Shown here: positions 8,135-17,592 of the stretch, in pieces | How positions within the stretch are numbered: the stretch's first letter is position 1 | Layout of the letters: every line of letters begins with the position of its first letter | NCBI RefSeq assembly: GCF_015709525.1 | Contig: NZ_JADNRA010000036.1 | Location: 1 to 64,000, forward strand | DNA from: Methylocystis sp. L43 | GTDB lineage: Bacteria > Pseudomonadota > Alphaproteobacteria > Rhizobiales > Beijerinckiaceae | Length of the DNA stretch: 64,000 nucleotides | Direction: 5' to 3' | Translations under genes and position numbers: made by a program | Notes under the pieces: model-generated | Database searches by the model: none | Told to the model about the DNA's origin: nothing | The model's input: the letters and a program-made list of their open reading frames with translations, nothing else

Positions 8135-11100
8135 AGCTTCCGAAAGGCGTGCGCACGCGCTGCCACCAGCCGCCCTTCTTCGGGCGGTCGGGGTCCGCTT
8201 GCGTAATGACCACTTCCGTGGGCTCGCGCGGGGCGACCGGCTGCGGGGCGGGCTCGGGCGTCGGCGCCGCCGCCTGAGGCGGAGCGATCGGGGAGACCGG
8301 CACGCTTGCGCGCTCTTGGAAGGGCGGCTGGGAGGGCGGCGCAATCTCGGCGCCGTTTACCGGCGTTGGCGCCGGCAAAGTCTCCAGATACTCCGGCGTC
8401 TGCGTCCCACGCGGAGAGATCAGCGCCTGGGCGTCTTCACCACCCCCCTCGAGCGCGAAAACTGCGGAAGGGTCCTTGAATTCCTCCGGCAAGGGCGCGG
8501 ATCGCCGCCAACGGCCAGGACCGCGATCCGAACCACGATCTGGACTGCGGCCGCCGCCGCGTCGGCCGCCGCGTCGGTCAGGCCGCTCCTCGACAGGCGC
8601 CGGCGCGCCCTCAATCGCCGCCATGAGCGCAAGACCTTCATCGGACGGCTGCTCGGCGCCGGGCGGCAAGGGTTCGCCACCCTGTGCGCCGCCGCCACGG
8701 CCTCGGCGACGGCGGCGGCGACGACTACGCGACGCGTCTTCTTCCGCGCCGAAGCGCGATCGTTCGCCGTTCTCGTCACGCTGGTCCCCGTTCGACTCGA
8801 CGGCTTCCTCTTCCACCTCGACGATTTCGCCGCCGATCACATCTTCCGGCGCCTCTTCCTCAAGAGGTTCGGCGCGCAGCGAGTCGACCCGCAGAGGCGC
8901 GTCGCGCTGCGAAACGCGCGGACCGGTCGCGAGTTCTCCACGCTCGAGCGCATGATAGGTCGCGCCCGTCAGCGTATCGTCGGCGGCCACCGTGATGTGG
9001 ACGCCGAAACGGCGCTCCAGCTCCTGCAAATGGGCGCGCTTCTGGTTGAGAATGTAGAGCGCCACCACCGCGCGGGTGCGCAGCGTGACATCATGCGCGG
9101 CGCTCTTGACCAGCGCCTCTTCCAGCACGCGCAGCACGTGCAGCGCGACGGAGGCGGTGGAGCGCACATGACCGGCGCCGAGGCAGTGCGGACATGGCAC
9201 TGTCGAGCCTTCAACGACGCCCGCGCGGATGCGCTGGCGCGACATTTCGAGCAAGCCGAAATGTGAGATGCGACCGACCTGAATGCGGGCACGGTCGTTT
9301 TTCAGCGCGTCCTTGAGGCGTCGCTCAACAGCCCGATTGTTGCGGCTCTCCTCCATGTCGATGAAGTCGACGACGATCAGCCCGGCGAGATCGCGCAGTC
9401 GCAACTGCCGCGCGACTTCGTCCGCGGCTTCGAGATTGGTGCGAAGCGCCGTGTCCTCGATATTGTGCTCGCGCGTCGAACGTCCCGAGTTCACGTCGAT
9501 CGCGACCAGCGCCTCGGTCTGGTTGATGACCAGATAGCCGCCGGATTTCAGCGTGACATGGTTGGAGAACATCGCGTCGAGTTGGGCCTCGACGCCGCTT
9601 TCGGCGAAGATCGGAAAGGGCTCGCGATGCAGGCGCACGTTCTTCGCGTGGCTCGGCATCAGCATGCGCATGAAGTCTTTGGCCTCGCGATAGGCGTCTT
9701 CGCCGGAAACGACGACTTCCTCGACGTCGCGCCCATAAAGATCGCGAATCGCCCGCTTGATGAGCGAGCCTTCCTCATAGACGAGGGTCGGCGCCGCGGA
9801 GCGCAGGGTCAATTCGCGCACGCTCTCCCACAGCCGCAGCAGATACTCGAAATCGCGCTTGACCTCCTGCTTGGTCCGCGTCGCGCCGGCCGTTCGCAGG
9901 ATGACGCCCATCCCTTCCGGCACTTCGAGATCATGCACGATCTCCTTCAACCGCTTGCGGTCCGCGCCGTCCGTGATCTTGCGCGAAATGCCACCGCCGC
10001 GCGCGGTGTTGGGCATGAGCACGGAATAACGGCCGGCGAGCGAAAGATAGGTCGTAAGCGCGGCGCCCTTGTTGCCGCGCTCTTCCTTGACGACCTGAAC
10101 GAGCAGCACCTGCCGCCGCTTGATGACCTCTTGAATCTTGTACTGGCGGCGGGAGCGCGGCGCGCGATAGGGCGCTTCGTCCATCGCATCCCCGCCGATA
10201 TGCTCGACGTGATCGTCCTCGTCGTCATGCTCTTCCTCGTCGTGCTCCTCCACCGGAGCCTCGACGCGGGCGCTGACCTCAGCCGTTTCCTCTTCAGAAT
10301 CTTCGCGGGCGCGTTCGCGCGCCTCGTCGCGCTCGTCCTGTCGGCGCGCTTTCAATTCATGGTCAGGCTCCGGCGTCTGGAGGGCAAACTCCTCGGCCTC
10401 CCCGGTCTCGACCGAACCGAAACCGGCCGGATCGATGGAAATCCTCTCATGCTGCGCCGTAGCGATCGGCTGATCGCCCGCCTCGGCCTCAACGTCCGTG
10501 CTCTCCGACCGAAACTCGGCGGCTTCGGCGTTCCCGGCCTCGGGCTCCTCCTCCGCCCCGACGTCTTGACCCCTCGATTCGGTCTCGACGGCCGACGGCG
10601 GGGTTTCAAGATTCTCTTGCGACTCAGCTTGGAGCGCGAACTCCGGCGCGGCTTCAGACCCTTCCTGAGCCGATTCGGCGAAGCCTGTTTCGGCCTGATC
10701 CTCGATGACGAGAGGCGAAGCGCCCGCGTCCGCGAGGGGCTCGCTCGTCACCGCCTCGTCGGCGCTCGCACGCTTCTCGGCGCCCTCGTGCTGGCGGCGG
10801 CGCGAACGACGCCCGCGACCATGCGGAACGCGCTCTTCCTCGTCGGCCTGCTGATGGGCGCGGCTCTCTTCCTCGAGCAGCGCCTGACGGTCGGCGACGG
10901 GGATTTGATAGTAGTCAGGGTGAATTTCGGCGAAGGCCAGAAAGCCGTGACGATTTCCGCCATAGTCGACGAAGGCGGCCTGAAGGGACGGTTCAACCCG
11001 CGTGACCTTCGCGAGATAGATATTGCCGCGTAGGGGTTTTTTGTCAGCAGCCTCGAAATCGAATTCCTGAACGCGGCTTCCACGTAGAACGACTACGCGG

Positions 11101-11144
11101 GTCTCCTCCGGGTGGGAGGCGTCGATGAGCATCTTGTTAGCCAT
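8133..11144 (-). CDS. rne: Ribonuclease E
   Basis: Endoribonuclease of 1003 aa, scaffold of the RNA degradosome. An S1 domain begins at residue 35 or so (GNIYLAKVTRVEPSLQAAFV) and is split by an acidic, low-complexity insertion at about residues 92-335. It resumes with YKIQEVIKRRQVLLVQV. The catalytic domain shows VAIDVNSGRST and LAGLIVVDFIDMEE, and the zinc-link is CPHCLGAGH. The C-terminus has arginine blocks ([15 protein letters not shown]) and a Pro-rich tail for RNA and partner binding. The ATG at 11144 (MANKMLIDA) is the family start; the open frame to 11411 is leader. The long untranslated leader upstream suggests feedback control as in other rne genes. Confidence 0.95.
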   Translation of the reverse strand: MANKMLIDASHPEETRVVVLRGSRVQEFDFEAADKKPLRGNIYLAKVTRVEPSLQAAFVDYGGNRHGFLAFAEIHPDYYQIPVADRQALLEEESRAHQQADEEERVPHGRGRRSRRRQHEGAEKRASADEAVTSEPLADAGASPLVIEDQAETGFAESAQEGSEAAPEFALQAESQENLETPPSAVETESRGQDVGAEEEPEAGNAEAAEFRSESTDVEAEAGDQPIATAQHERISIDPAGFGSVETGEAEEFALQTPEPDHELKARRQDERDEARERAREDSEEETAEVSARVEAPVEEHDEEEHDDEDDHVEHIGGDAMDEAPYRAPRSRRQYKIQEVIKRRQVLLVQVVKEERGNKGAALTTYLSLAGRYSVLMPNTARGGGISRKITDGADRKRLKEIVHDLEVPEGMGVILRTAGATRTKQEVKRDFEYLLRLWESVRELTLRSAAPTLVYEEGSLIKRAIRDLYGRDVEEVVVSGEDAYREAKDFMRMLMPSHAKNVRLHREPFPIFAESGVEAQLDAMFSNHVTLKSGGYLVINQTEALVAIDVNSGRSTREHNIEDTALRTNLEAADEVARQLRLRDLAGLIVVDFIDMEESRNNRAVERRLKDALKNDRARIQVGRISHFGLLEMSRQRIRAGVVEGSTVPCPHCLGAGHVRSTASVALHVLRVLEEALVKSAAHDVTLRTRAVVALYILNQKRAHLQELERRFGVHITVAADDTLTGATYHALERGELATGPRVSQRDAPLRVDSLRAEPLEEEAPEDVIGGEIVEVEEEAVESNGDQRDENGERSRFGAEEDASRSRRRRRRRGRGGGAQGGEPLPPGAEQPSDEGLALMAAIEGAPAPVEERPDRRGGRRGGGRSPDRGSDRGPGRWRRSAPLPEEFKDPSAVFALEGGGEDAQALISPRGTQTPEYLETLPAPTPVNGAEIAPPSQPPFQERASVPVSPIAPPQAAAPTPEPAPQPVAPREPTEVVITQADPDRPKKGGWWQRVRTPFGS

Positions 11145-11747
11145 GGGGGACTCTTCTGCGGCGTCGCGCGCAATAACGCCGACGGGGCAAGCCTGAGTCC
11201 TCGAGGGGACTCGGCGACCGCTCTTTGGCGCATCCTGACGGCGCGAACGCTTCTTGTGAGGATAAGGGAGACAGGCCTGAGACCTGCGATACGCTTGCCG
11301 GCTTGCGAGCCGGCGGGACAAAGCGCATCGCGCCTCGTCCCCGTGAAATGACGAACGAGCCAAGAGGACATGTTTTTTGCGAGGCTGCGCCCTCCCGCGC
11401 GGACAAGCCACACGGAGGAAACGACTGCTCTCGCGCCTATCACGGTCCTGGCCATGAGATCGTCAAAAAACCTTTCGCACCGCCAAGTGGCGGCGACCAA
11501 ACGTCACGACCTGCACGGGGCGGCGCAACGGAAAGCAACTGTCCGAAATTCTGTTGGCTCGACTTGACGGCCGCATTTTGCGGCAAATATCGCGCCGCAG
11601 AATTCCGCAGCTATCTCCTTACATATCGGTCGACGTAGGCTGGCGCAAGCGCCGGCTCGGCTATTCACCGAAAAATTCATGGGGAAAGGTCCCGCAACGG
11701 ACGGCTTTCAGATAAGCTAACGATGCGTTAACGGCGCTCTTGCCAAA
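11145..11747. promoter_or_regulatory. Divergent rne/amidase intergenic region with rne leader hairpins
   Basis: No convincing gene is present in these 603 bp. On the rne side there is a perfect 7-bp stem with a 4-nt loop (GCCGGCT at 11297-11303, AGCCGGC at 11308-11314) and a GAGTCC/GGACTC hairpin just upstream of the rne start, consistent with a structured leader. On the amidase side, TTGACG at 11564-11569 with an 18-bp spacer to TATCGC is a possible promoter whose spacer contains the palindrome GCCGCA-TTT-TGCGGC. Both assignments are by eye. Confidence 0.4.
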
Positions 11748-13058
11748 ATGCCAATTGCCGGATCGAAACGCCGCGCGAATTTAGGGACGCAGGTGAGGAG
11801 GACAGCTTTGCGCGCAGGGGCGTCACGACCGTTGATCGCAATGGCGGCTGCGCTCCTCGCGGCTCTGGGCGCGCGGCCCGCCGCGGCCGATGAGCCGCAG
11901 AAGGAAATCTCTGCGCTGACCGCGCGAATCGAGGCGCTCCCCGATCGTTCCCGCCTCCTCTTCGATCTCACCGGCCTGCCGCCGGTGACCGCGCATCCCG
12001 TGGCGAACCCGCCGCGCATCATCGTCGATTTGCCGGAAGTGCTCTTCCGCATGGAGGCGAACGCCGGCCTGTCGCCCGGCGACAAGCTCATAAAATCCTA
12101 TCGTTATGGCACCTTCGCGCCGGGGCGCTCGCGCGTCGTGATCGATCTCGCGGGGCCCGCCAAGATTCTCAAGGCGGACAGCGAGGTCGCCGTCGGCGGA
12201 CCGCGGCTCGTCATCGAGCTCGCCCCGACCAGCGCCGGGCATTTCGCTTCGACGGTCGCCGAACAGGCGCGCCTGCAGCCGGCGGACCCGCCGAAACTGC
12301 CGGCGACGGCCGCCAAAGCGCCGACGGACAAGCCCGTGGTGGTCATCGATCCGGGCCATGGCGGGGTCGATATGGGCGCGACCTCCAAGCACGGCGAAAT
12401 GGAAAAGGACGTCGTGCTAGAATTCGCCCGCGCGTTGCGGGACAAAATCCAGGAAACCGGGCGCGCGCGCGTGCTTTTGACCCGCGACCACGACATGTTC
12501 CTTCCACTCGCCGAGCGGGTGCGAATCGGTCGCGAAAACAATGCGTCGCTGTTTGTCTCCATTCACGCGGACACGCTCGCCGCCTCGCGCGTCGAGGGCG
12601 CGACCGTCTACACGGTCTCTGAGCGCGCCTCCGACGCCGAAGCGGCGCGGATGGCGGAGAAGGAGAACCTCGCGGATCAGGCCGCCGGACTCGAAAGCAA
12701 GGCGGACGCCGAAGAGGTCGGCGACATATTGTTCGAACTCACGCGGCGCGAGACCCGCGCCTACAGTCGGCAATTTTCGCATTCGCTGATCTCGTTTTGG
12801 AGGGAAGTCGGGGCGCTCAACAAAAACCCGAGCCGCTCGGCCGGTTTCGTTGTGCTCAAAGCCTTCGACGTTCCTTCCGTGCTGCTCGAACTCGGGTATC
12901 TCTCGAGCGACAAGGATCTGTCGCGGCTGACGTCGCAGGAGTGGCGCGAGCGCGCGGCGCAGAAGACCGCCGAAGCTGTTGACGCCTTTATCAGCGCGCG
13001 CAGCCAAGAAGCACGGGCCCCCGCCGGGGTCCCCTCGTCCGCGGCGCGCCCACAATAA
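11748..13058 (+). CDS. amiC: N-acetylmuramoyl-L-alanine amidase, AMIN domain
   Basis: Periplasmic peptidoglycan amidase of 436 aa that splits the stem peptide from MurNAc, needed for daughter-cell separation. The order is signal peptide (about residues 24-47, ending AAADE), an AMIN domain that binds envelope targets (FDLTGLPPVTAHPV, RIIVDLPEV), then an Amidase_3 zinc domain. The metal ligands are seen in VIDPGHGGVDMGA, the Glu in MEKDVVLEF, and FVSIHADT. A regulatory insert and VLLELGYLSS follow. The ATG at 11748 gives a somewhat long, basic n-region; a later start at an internal codon is possible. PBP1A follows on the same strand. Confidence 0.9.
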   Translation: MPIAGSKRRANLGTQVRRTALRAGASRPLIAMAAALLAALGARPAAADEPQKEISALTARIEALPDRSRLLFDLTGLPPVTAHPVANPPRIIVDLPEVLFRMEANAGLSPGDKLIKSYRYGTFAPGRSRVVIDLAGPAKILKADSEVAVGGPRLVIELAPTSAGHFASTVAEQARLQPADPPKLPATAAKAPTDKPVVVIDPGHGGVDMGATSKHGEMEKDVVLEFARALRDKIQETGRARVLLTRDHDMFLPLAERVRIGRENNASLFVSIHADTLAASRVEGATVYTVSERASDAEAARMAEKENLADQAAGLESKADAEEVGDILFELTRRETRAYSRQFSHSLISFWREVGALNKNPSRSAGFVVLKAFDVPSVLLELGYLSSDKDLSRLTSQEWRERAAQKTAEAVDAFISARSQEARAPAGVPSSAARPQ

Positions 13059-13435
13059 AACACAAAATCGCGGCACATGGAGACAGTCGCGACGCACGAT
13101 CGCCCGCGCGTCGCAGCCGCCGAAGTGCGAGAAACGCAGACGCGGCGTCACACACTGCGGATAAACGCTTCTCGCGTCGCGGCAATTTCGTGACCGGCGG
13201 CGTTCGCAGTCAAACGCGCCGCGAACCGGCGCCAGGGATTCGCCGAACGGTGGAACGATCCAAACGGGCGTTGTGAAAGAAAGCGACCCAAAAAGTGCGA
13301 TCGCTCACTATATCTGAGCTGAACGAGTCGCTCTCGCGCGCCGGCTAGGCTCAGGCGCCCGCCGTCGCGACACGGACTTTGGCATTGAAACAATAGCCGA
13401 CGCTCAGCCGCCGGCCGCTCTAAGGGTGATATTTC
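13059..13435. other. Intergenic region, amidase to PBP1A
   Basis: These 377 bp hold no ORF that I can support, no clear terminator and no convincing promoter hexamers. The sequence is of normal base composition and probably carries the mrcA promoter. Confidence 0.4.
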
Positions 13436-15841
13436 ATGCGAATGCTCGCAAGGTTTTTGGGCTTCGTCTTCGCGACCGCGACGATCGTTTTCCTCATCGG
13501 GGCGATCGCCGGGTCCGGGCTGATCTATTATTTCTCCAAGGATCTGCCCGACACAGCCCAGTTGCGCGACTACGAGCCGCCAGTGACGACGCGGCTGCAC
13601 GCCGGCGACGGCTCGATTCTCGCTGAATATTCGCATGAACGCCGCCTGTTCCTGCCGAGCTCCGCCATTCCGCAGCTGGTGAAGCAGGCGTTCATCTCCG
13701 CCGAAGACAAGAATTTCTATAACCACGTCGGCATCGACCCGGAAGGCGTGATGCGCGCCGTGACGGTGCTCGCCCAGGGCGGCCGCCATGTGCAAGGCGC
13801 CTCGACCATCACGCAGCAGGTCGCCAAGAACTTCCTCGTCGGCAATGAGCGCTCGATCGAACGCAAGATTCGCGAAGCGCTCGTCGCCTTCCGCATCGAA
13901 GCGGCCTATCCCAAGGACAAGATCCTCGAGCTTTATCTGAACGAGATCTATCTCGGCCTTGGAAACTACGGCGTCGCCGCCGCGGCGCTCAACTACTTCA
14001 ACAAATCGGTCAATGAACTCACGCTCGCCGAGGCCGCCTATCTCGCCGCGCTTCCCAAGGCGCCGAGCAACTATCATCCGTTCCAGAACCGCGAGCGCGC
14101 GATCGAGCGCCGCAACTACGTCATCGATCGACTGATCGCCGATGGCTATGTGACCGCCGAAGAGGGCACGAAGGCGAAAGCCGAGCCGCTTGGCGTCAAT
14201 CCGCGCGTTCTCTCGCCCAACACTTATGTCGCGGGCTATTTCGCCGAGGAAGTGCGCCGTCAGTTGCTGGAGCAACAAAGCGAGAAGAAGCTCTATGAAG
14301 GCGGGCTGTCGGTTCGCACGACGCTCGACCCCAAGATGCAGGCCCTCACGCGAAAGGCGTTGGCCGACGGCCTCGTTCGCTACGACGAGGCGCATGGCTT
14401 TCGCGGCGCGATGAACCACATCGACATCTCTTCCGACTGGGGCGTGACGCTCGCCGCCATTCCCGCGCTTGGCGACGTCAAGCCATGGCGCCTCGCCGTC
14501 GTGCTGGATGTGACCGGCGACGCCGCGCGCATCGGCCTTCAGCCGGGACGCGAGAAATTCGGCGAAGTGGCGCGCGAACGCGAGACCGGCCTTCTACCGG
14601 CCGAAGGCATGCGCTGGAGCGGCCGCACGCCGCGAACGGCCTTGACGACGGGCGACGTGATCTACGTCGAGCCGCTCGCGGGACGCGCCGGCCAATATCG
14701 TCTGCGCCAGATCCCCGACATCTCCGGCGCGATGGTTGCCATGGACCCGCATACAGGCCGCGTCTTCTCCATGGTCGGCGGCTTTTCCTTCGACCAGTCG
14801 TCTTTCAATCGCGCGACTCAGGCGTTGCGCCAGCCCGGCTCCTCGTTCAAGCCCTTCGTCTATGCGACGGCGCTCGACAATGGCTATACGCCGTCGTCGT
14901 CCATCCTCGACGAGCCGATTTCCATCCAGCAGGCGGACGGCACCTATTGGACGCCCGAGAATTTCGAAGGCGGCCACGGCACCGGCGCGCATCCGCTGCG
15001 CTACGGAATCGAGCATTCCAAGAACATGATGACGGTGCGTCTGGCGAAAGACGTCGGCATGCCGCTCATCGCCGAATACGCCAAGCGCTTCGGCGTCTAT
15101 GACGAGATGACGCCCTATCTCTCCATGGCGCTCGGCGCCGGCGAAACGACGCTGCTCCGCATGGTCACCGGCTATTCGATGCTGGCGAATGGCGGCAAGC
15201 GCATCAAGCCCACGCTGATCGACCGCATTCAGGATCGCTGGGGCAAGACGGTCTACCGACATGACGAGCGTCAGTGCATCGGCTGCGATTCCGCCAAATG
15301 GGAGAATCAGCTCGAACCCAAGCTCATCGACAAGCGCGAACAGGTGCTCGATCCGTTGACCGCCTATCAGATCACTTCGATCATGGAAGGCGTGATCCAG
15401 CGCGGCACCGGCGTCTCGATCAGATCGGTCGGCAAGCACCTTGCCGGCAAGACCGGCACGACAAACGACGCAAAAGATCTTTGGTTCGTCGGCTTCTCGC
15501 CTGACCTCGCGGTCGGCGTCTTCATCGGCTACGATCGGCCGCGCTCGCTCGGCAGCCACGCCCAGGCCGCGCAGTTCGCCGCGCCGATCTTCCGCGACTT
15601 CATGACCGTGGCTCTGAAGGACAAGCCCGATACGCCGTTCCGCGTGCCGCCGGGGATCAAGCTCATTTCCATCGACGTGCACTCCGGGCTGCGCTCGTCT
15701 GGAGCAGGCACGATTCTCGAAGCGTTCAAGCCGGGAACGGCGCCGCCCGACTCCTATTCCGGCGGCGGCGGCCCGCGTGCGCTCGATACGCCGCACGACG
15801 TGGATCAGCAGGTCGGCAGCGGCACCGGCGGCCTCTACTAA
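13436..15841 (+). CDS. mrcA: Penicillin-binding protein 1A
   Basis: Bifunctional class A PBP of 801 aa that polymerises and cross-links peptidoglycan. A single transmembrane anchor lies at about residues 7-32. The GT51 transglycosylase domain shows EDKNFYNHVGID and GASTITQQVAKN. A long OB-like insert follows. The transpeptidase motifs are SFKP (in RQPGSSFKPFVYA), SKN (in EHSKNMMTVR) and KTGTT (in LAGKTGTTNDAKDLW). The Gly/Ser/Pro-rich C-terminal tail is disordered. The pairing with the upstream amidase is conserved in Rhizobiales. In the genomes I know, prfB usually follows; here an enoyl-CoA hydratase does. Confidence 0.95.
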   Translation: MRMLARFLGFVFATATIVFLIGAIAGSGLIYYFSKDLPDTAQLRDYEPPVTTRLHAGDGSILAEYSHERRLFLPSSAIPQLVKQAFISAEDKNFYNHVGIDPEGVMRAVTVLAQGGRHVQGASTITQQVAKNFLVGNERSIERKIREALVAFRIEAAYPKDKILELYLNEIYLGLGNYGVAAAALNYFNKSVNELTLAEAAYLAALPKAPSNYHPFQNRERAIERRNYVIDRLIADGYVTAEEGTKAKAEPLGVNPRVLSPNTYVAGYFAEEVRRQLLEQQSEKKLYEGGLSVRTTLDPKMQALTRKALADGLVRYDEAHGFRGAMNHIDISSDWGVTLAAIPALGDVKPWRLAVVLDVTGDAARIGLQPGREKFGEVARERETGLLPAEGMRWSGRTPRTALTTGDVIYVEPLAGRAGQYRLRQIPDISGAMVAMDPHTGRVFSMVGGFSFDQSSFNRATQALRQPGSSFKPFVYATALDNGYTPSSSILDEPISIQQADGTYWTPENFEGGHGTGAHPLRYGIEHSKNMMTVRLAKDVGMPLIAEYAKRFGVYDEMTPYLSMALGAGETTLLRMVTGYSMLANGGKRIKPTLIDRIQDRWGKTVYRHDERQCIGCDSAKWENQLEPKLIDKREQVLDPLTAYQITSIMEGVIQRGTGVSIRSVGKHLAGKTGTTNDAKDLWFVGFSPDLAVGVFIGYDRPRSLGSHAQAAQFAAPIFRDFMTVALKDKPDTPFRVPPGIKLISIDVHSGLRSSGAGTILEAFKPGTAPPDSYSGGGGPRALDTPHDVDQQVGSGTGGLY

Positions 15842-15889
15842 ATCGCGCACGGCGGCCGGAGAACTTTGGTTTTCGGCCGCCGGACTTAT

Positions 15890-16708
15890 ATGCTCGAAGC
15901 GATGACCCTGGACGCCGAAACCACCGTGCGTGTGACGCTGGAGACCGCGGCCGGCGTCGCGACCCTGACGCTGAACAGCCCCGCTTCGCGCAACGCCCTC
16001 TCTCTCGCGATGATCGACTCCCTCGCGCGCAGTCTCGACGCGCTTGCCGGCAGCGACGACGTTCGCGTCGTCGTGCTGCAGGCGGAAGGTCCCGCCTTCT
16101 GCGCCGGTCATGACCTCAAGGAGCTGACGGCGCATCGCAACGATCCCGACCGAGGCCGCGCCTTCTTCGATAGGACGATGCGCGCCTGCTCGGCCTTGAT
16201 GCAGAAAATCGTGACGCTGCCTCAGCCGGTCGTCGCCGCTGTCGATGAGATGGCGACGGCCGCCGGCTGCCAGCTCGTCGCGAGTTGCGATCTCGCCGTT
16301 GCGGGCCCGCGGGCGCGCTTCTGCACGCCGGGGGTCGACATCGGTCTTTTCTGCTCGACGCCGGCCGTGGCGCTCTCCCGCAACGTGGCGCCAAAGCAGG
16401 CGATGGAGATGCTGCTAACGGGCGTTCCCATCAACGCCGAGGAGGCGCTGCGCATCGGCCTCGTCAACCGCATGTCAGCCGATGGCGCAAGGATCGGCGC
16501 GTTGGCGCTGGCGCGCCTCGTCGCGCAAAAATCCCCGCAGGCGATCCGCTTCGGCAAGAGGGCCTTCTACGCTCAGAGCGAGAAGACGCTTTCGGACGCC
16601 TATGAGCTGGCGAGCGCCGTGATGGTCGAGAATATGCTGGCGGAAGACGCCAAGGAAGGCGTGGCGGCCTTTCTGGAGAAGCGCTCCCCCACATGGGCCG
16701 AAAGTTGA
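15890..16708 (+). CDS. Enoyl-CoA hydratase/isomerase family protein (ECHDC3-like)
   Basis: Crotonase-fold protein of about 272 aa. FCAGHDLKEL forms the first oxyanion-hole segment, and AAVDEMATAAGCQLVASCDL the second. RFCTPGVDIGLFCSTPAVAL replaces the region where classical hydratases place catalytic glutamates, as in ECHDC3-type members, so the reaction is uncertain and hydratase activity is not assured. The start is ambiguous: ATG at 15890 or 15902, or a TTG at 15866 with GGAGA closely upstream. It begins about 50 bp after mrcA and may be cotranscribed with it. Confidence 0.82.
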   Translation: MLEAMTLDAETTVRVTLETAAGVATLTLNSPASRNALSLAMIDSLARSLDALAGSDDVRVVVLQAEGPAFCAGHDLKELTAHRNDPDRGRAFFDRTMRACSALMQKIVTLPQPVVAAVDEMATAAGCQLVASCDLAVAGPRARFCTPGVDIGLFCSTPAVALSRNVAPKQAMEMLLTGVPINAEEALRIGLVNRMSADGARIGALALARLVAQKSPQAIRFGKRAFYAQSEKTLSDAYELASAVMVENMLAEDAKEGVAAFLEKRSPTWAES

Positions 16709-16956
16709 ACGACTCCCGCGATAACGCGCGGCTCATGGCGATTGACCAGCGACCGAGTTTGCAAAGCCGCAGGCTCGGAGAGAGTTGGGCGCGGCGACTT
16801 GCCATGCGCGCAGCTCTCGGCTGCGCTGCGACGCTGATCTTTCTTGCGCCTCTCTCAGCTAACCGGACGAGGCGCCGCACGCCATTTCGATCTTAAATGA
16901 TGTTTGCCGCACGTAGCCTGTTTCGCACGGCGCGTCATTTTTGAAGGAAGAGAAAA

Positions 16957-17052
16957 ATGTCCAGATTGCGCAATCGCGTCCTGCATCTGGCGCTGCTCCT
17001 CGCGCTCGCGATCGCCTTCACGCTCGCCGCCTTCCCGGCGCGCGCAGGCTGA
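16957..17052 (+). CDS. 31-residue orphan signal-peptide-like ORF
   Basis: This tiny ORF has an excellent ribosome-binding site (GAAGGAAGAG at 16943-16952) and encodes a textbook signal peptide: basic start SRLRNRV, hydrophobic core LALLLALAIAFTLAAF, then ARA-G and a stop. Nothing mature is left after the predicted cleavage site. It could be a real small membrane peptide, a leader peptide for the downstream DUF1036 gene, or the 5' remnant of a secreted-protein gene truncated by a frameshift. The preceding 250 bp (16709-16956) hold no other gene that I can support. Confidence 0.35.
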   Translation: MSRLRNRVLHLALLLALAIAFTLAAFPARAG

Positions 17053-17142
17053 TCGAGCGCCGCCGCGAAATACGCGTCAGCTGCTTTGGCGGGCGTCGAT
17101 GACTTATCGCGAGTTTTTAGAACTCATTTTTTGGAGAGTGAA

Positions 17143-17583
17143 ATGAATGCTTTTCGTCTTTCGATCGCGCTCGCCGTCGCATCCTGCGCTTTTGCGCCGA
17201 CCGCGAAGGCGGATTTGACCGTCTGCAACAGAACGCCCGATCAAGTCACCGTTGCGTCCGCTTGGGTGAGCCCGAGCGGCGGCTTCACGTCGGAGGGATG
17301 GTGGAAGCTTCGCGCCTGCGGCGGCTGCGAAAGAGTCGTTTTGCGCAGCGAGACGTCCGATCCGCATAATTACTTCTTTTACGCCCATGGCGCCGGCAGG
17401 GAATGGCGCGGCGACTCGGCTTTTTGCACGACCCCGGGCGCATTCAAGATCGGCAACGCCAAGCGCTGCGTGTTTGGACGACGCGGCCAGATGAAGAACT
17501 TCGTTCATGTCACGAGCGGCAGCGGCAACCATACGCACAGCCTCACCGGCCGCTCGAGCAGCGGGCGCGTGTGCATTGATTGA
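17143..17583 (+). CDS. Secreted DUF1036 protein
   Basis: Exported protein of 146 aa. The signal peptide is at residues 1-23 or so (NAFRLSIALAVASCAF, ending AKA). The mature part starts LTVCNRT and contains EGWWKLRACGGCERVV, YFFYAH and a paired-cysteine pattern, which mark DUF1036. The family function is unknown. The ATG at 17143 is preceded by GGAGAG; a longer frame from 17086 would place the signal peptide internally. It is convergent with ccmB, ending 9 bp from the ccmB stop. Confidence 0.82.
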   Translation: MNAFRLSIALAVASCAFAPTAKADLTVCNRTPDQVTVASAWVSPSGGFTSEGWWKLRACGGCERVVLRSETSDPHNYFFYAHGAGREWRGDSAFCTTPGAFKIGNAKRCVFGRRGQMKNFVHVTSGSGNHTHSLTGRSSSGRVCID

Positions 17584-17592
17584 CGCTGCGAC

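Noticed and set aside
9465-11033. 522-codon open frame antisense to rne
   Set aside because: Mirror of the rne coding frame, with no recognisable domain and no ribosome-binding site.
14594-16135. 513-codon open frame antisense to mrcA
   Set aside because: Mirror of mrcA and the hydratase start; Arg/Glu-rich text without any motif.
16693-16896. 67-codon frame after the enoyl-CoA hydratase
   Set aside because: It overlaps the hydratase end, has no SD, and only part of it looks like a signal peptide.
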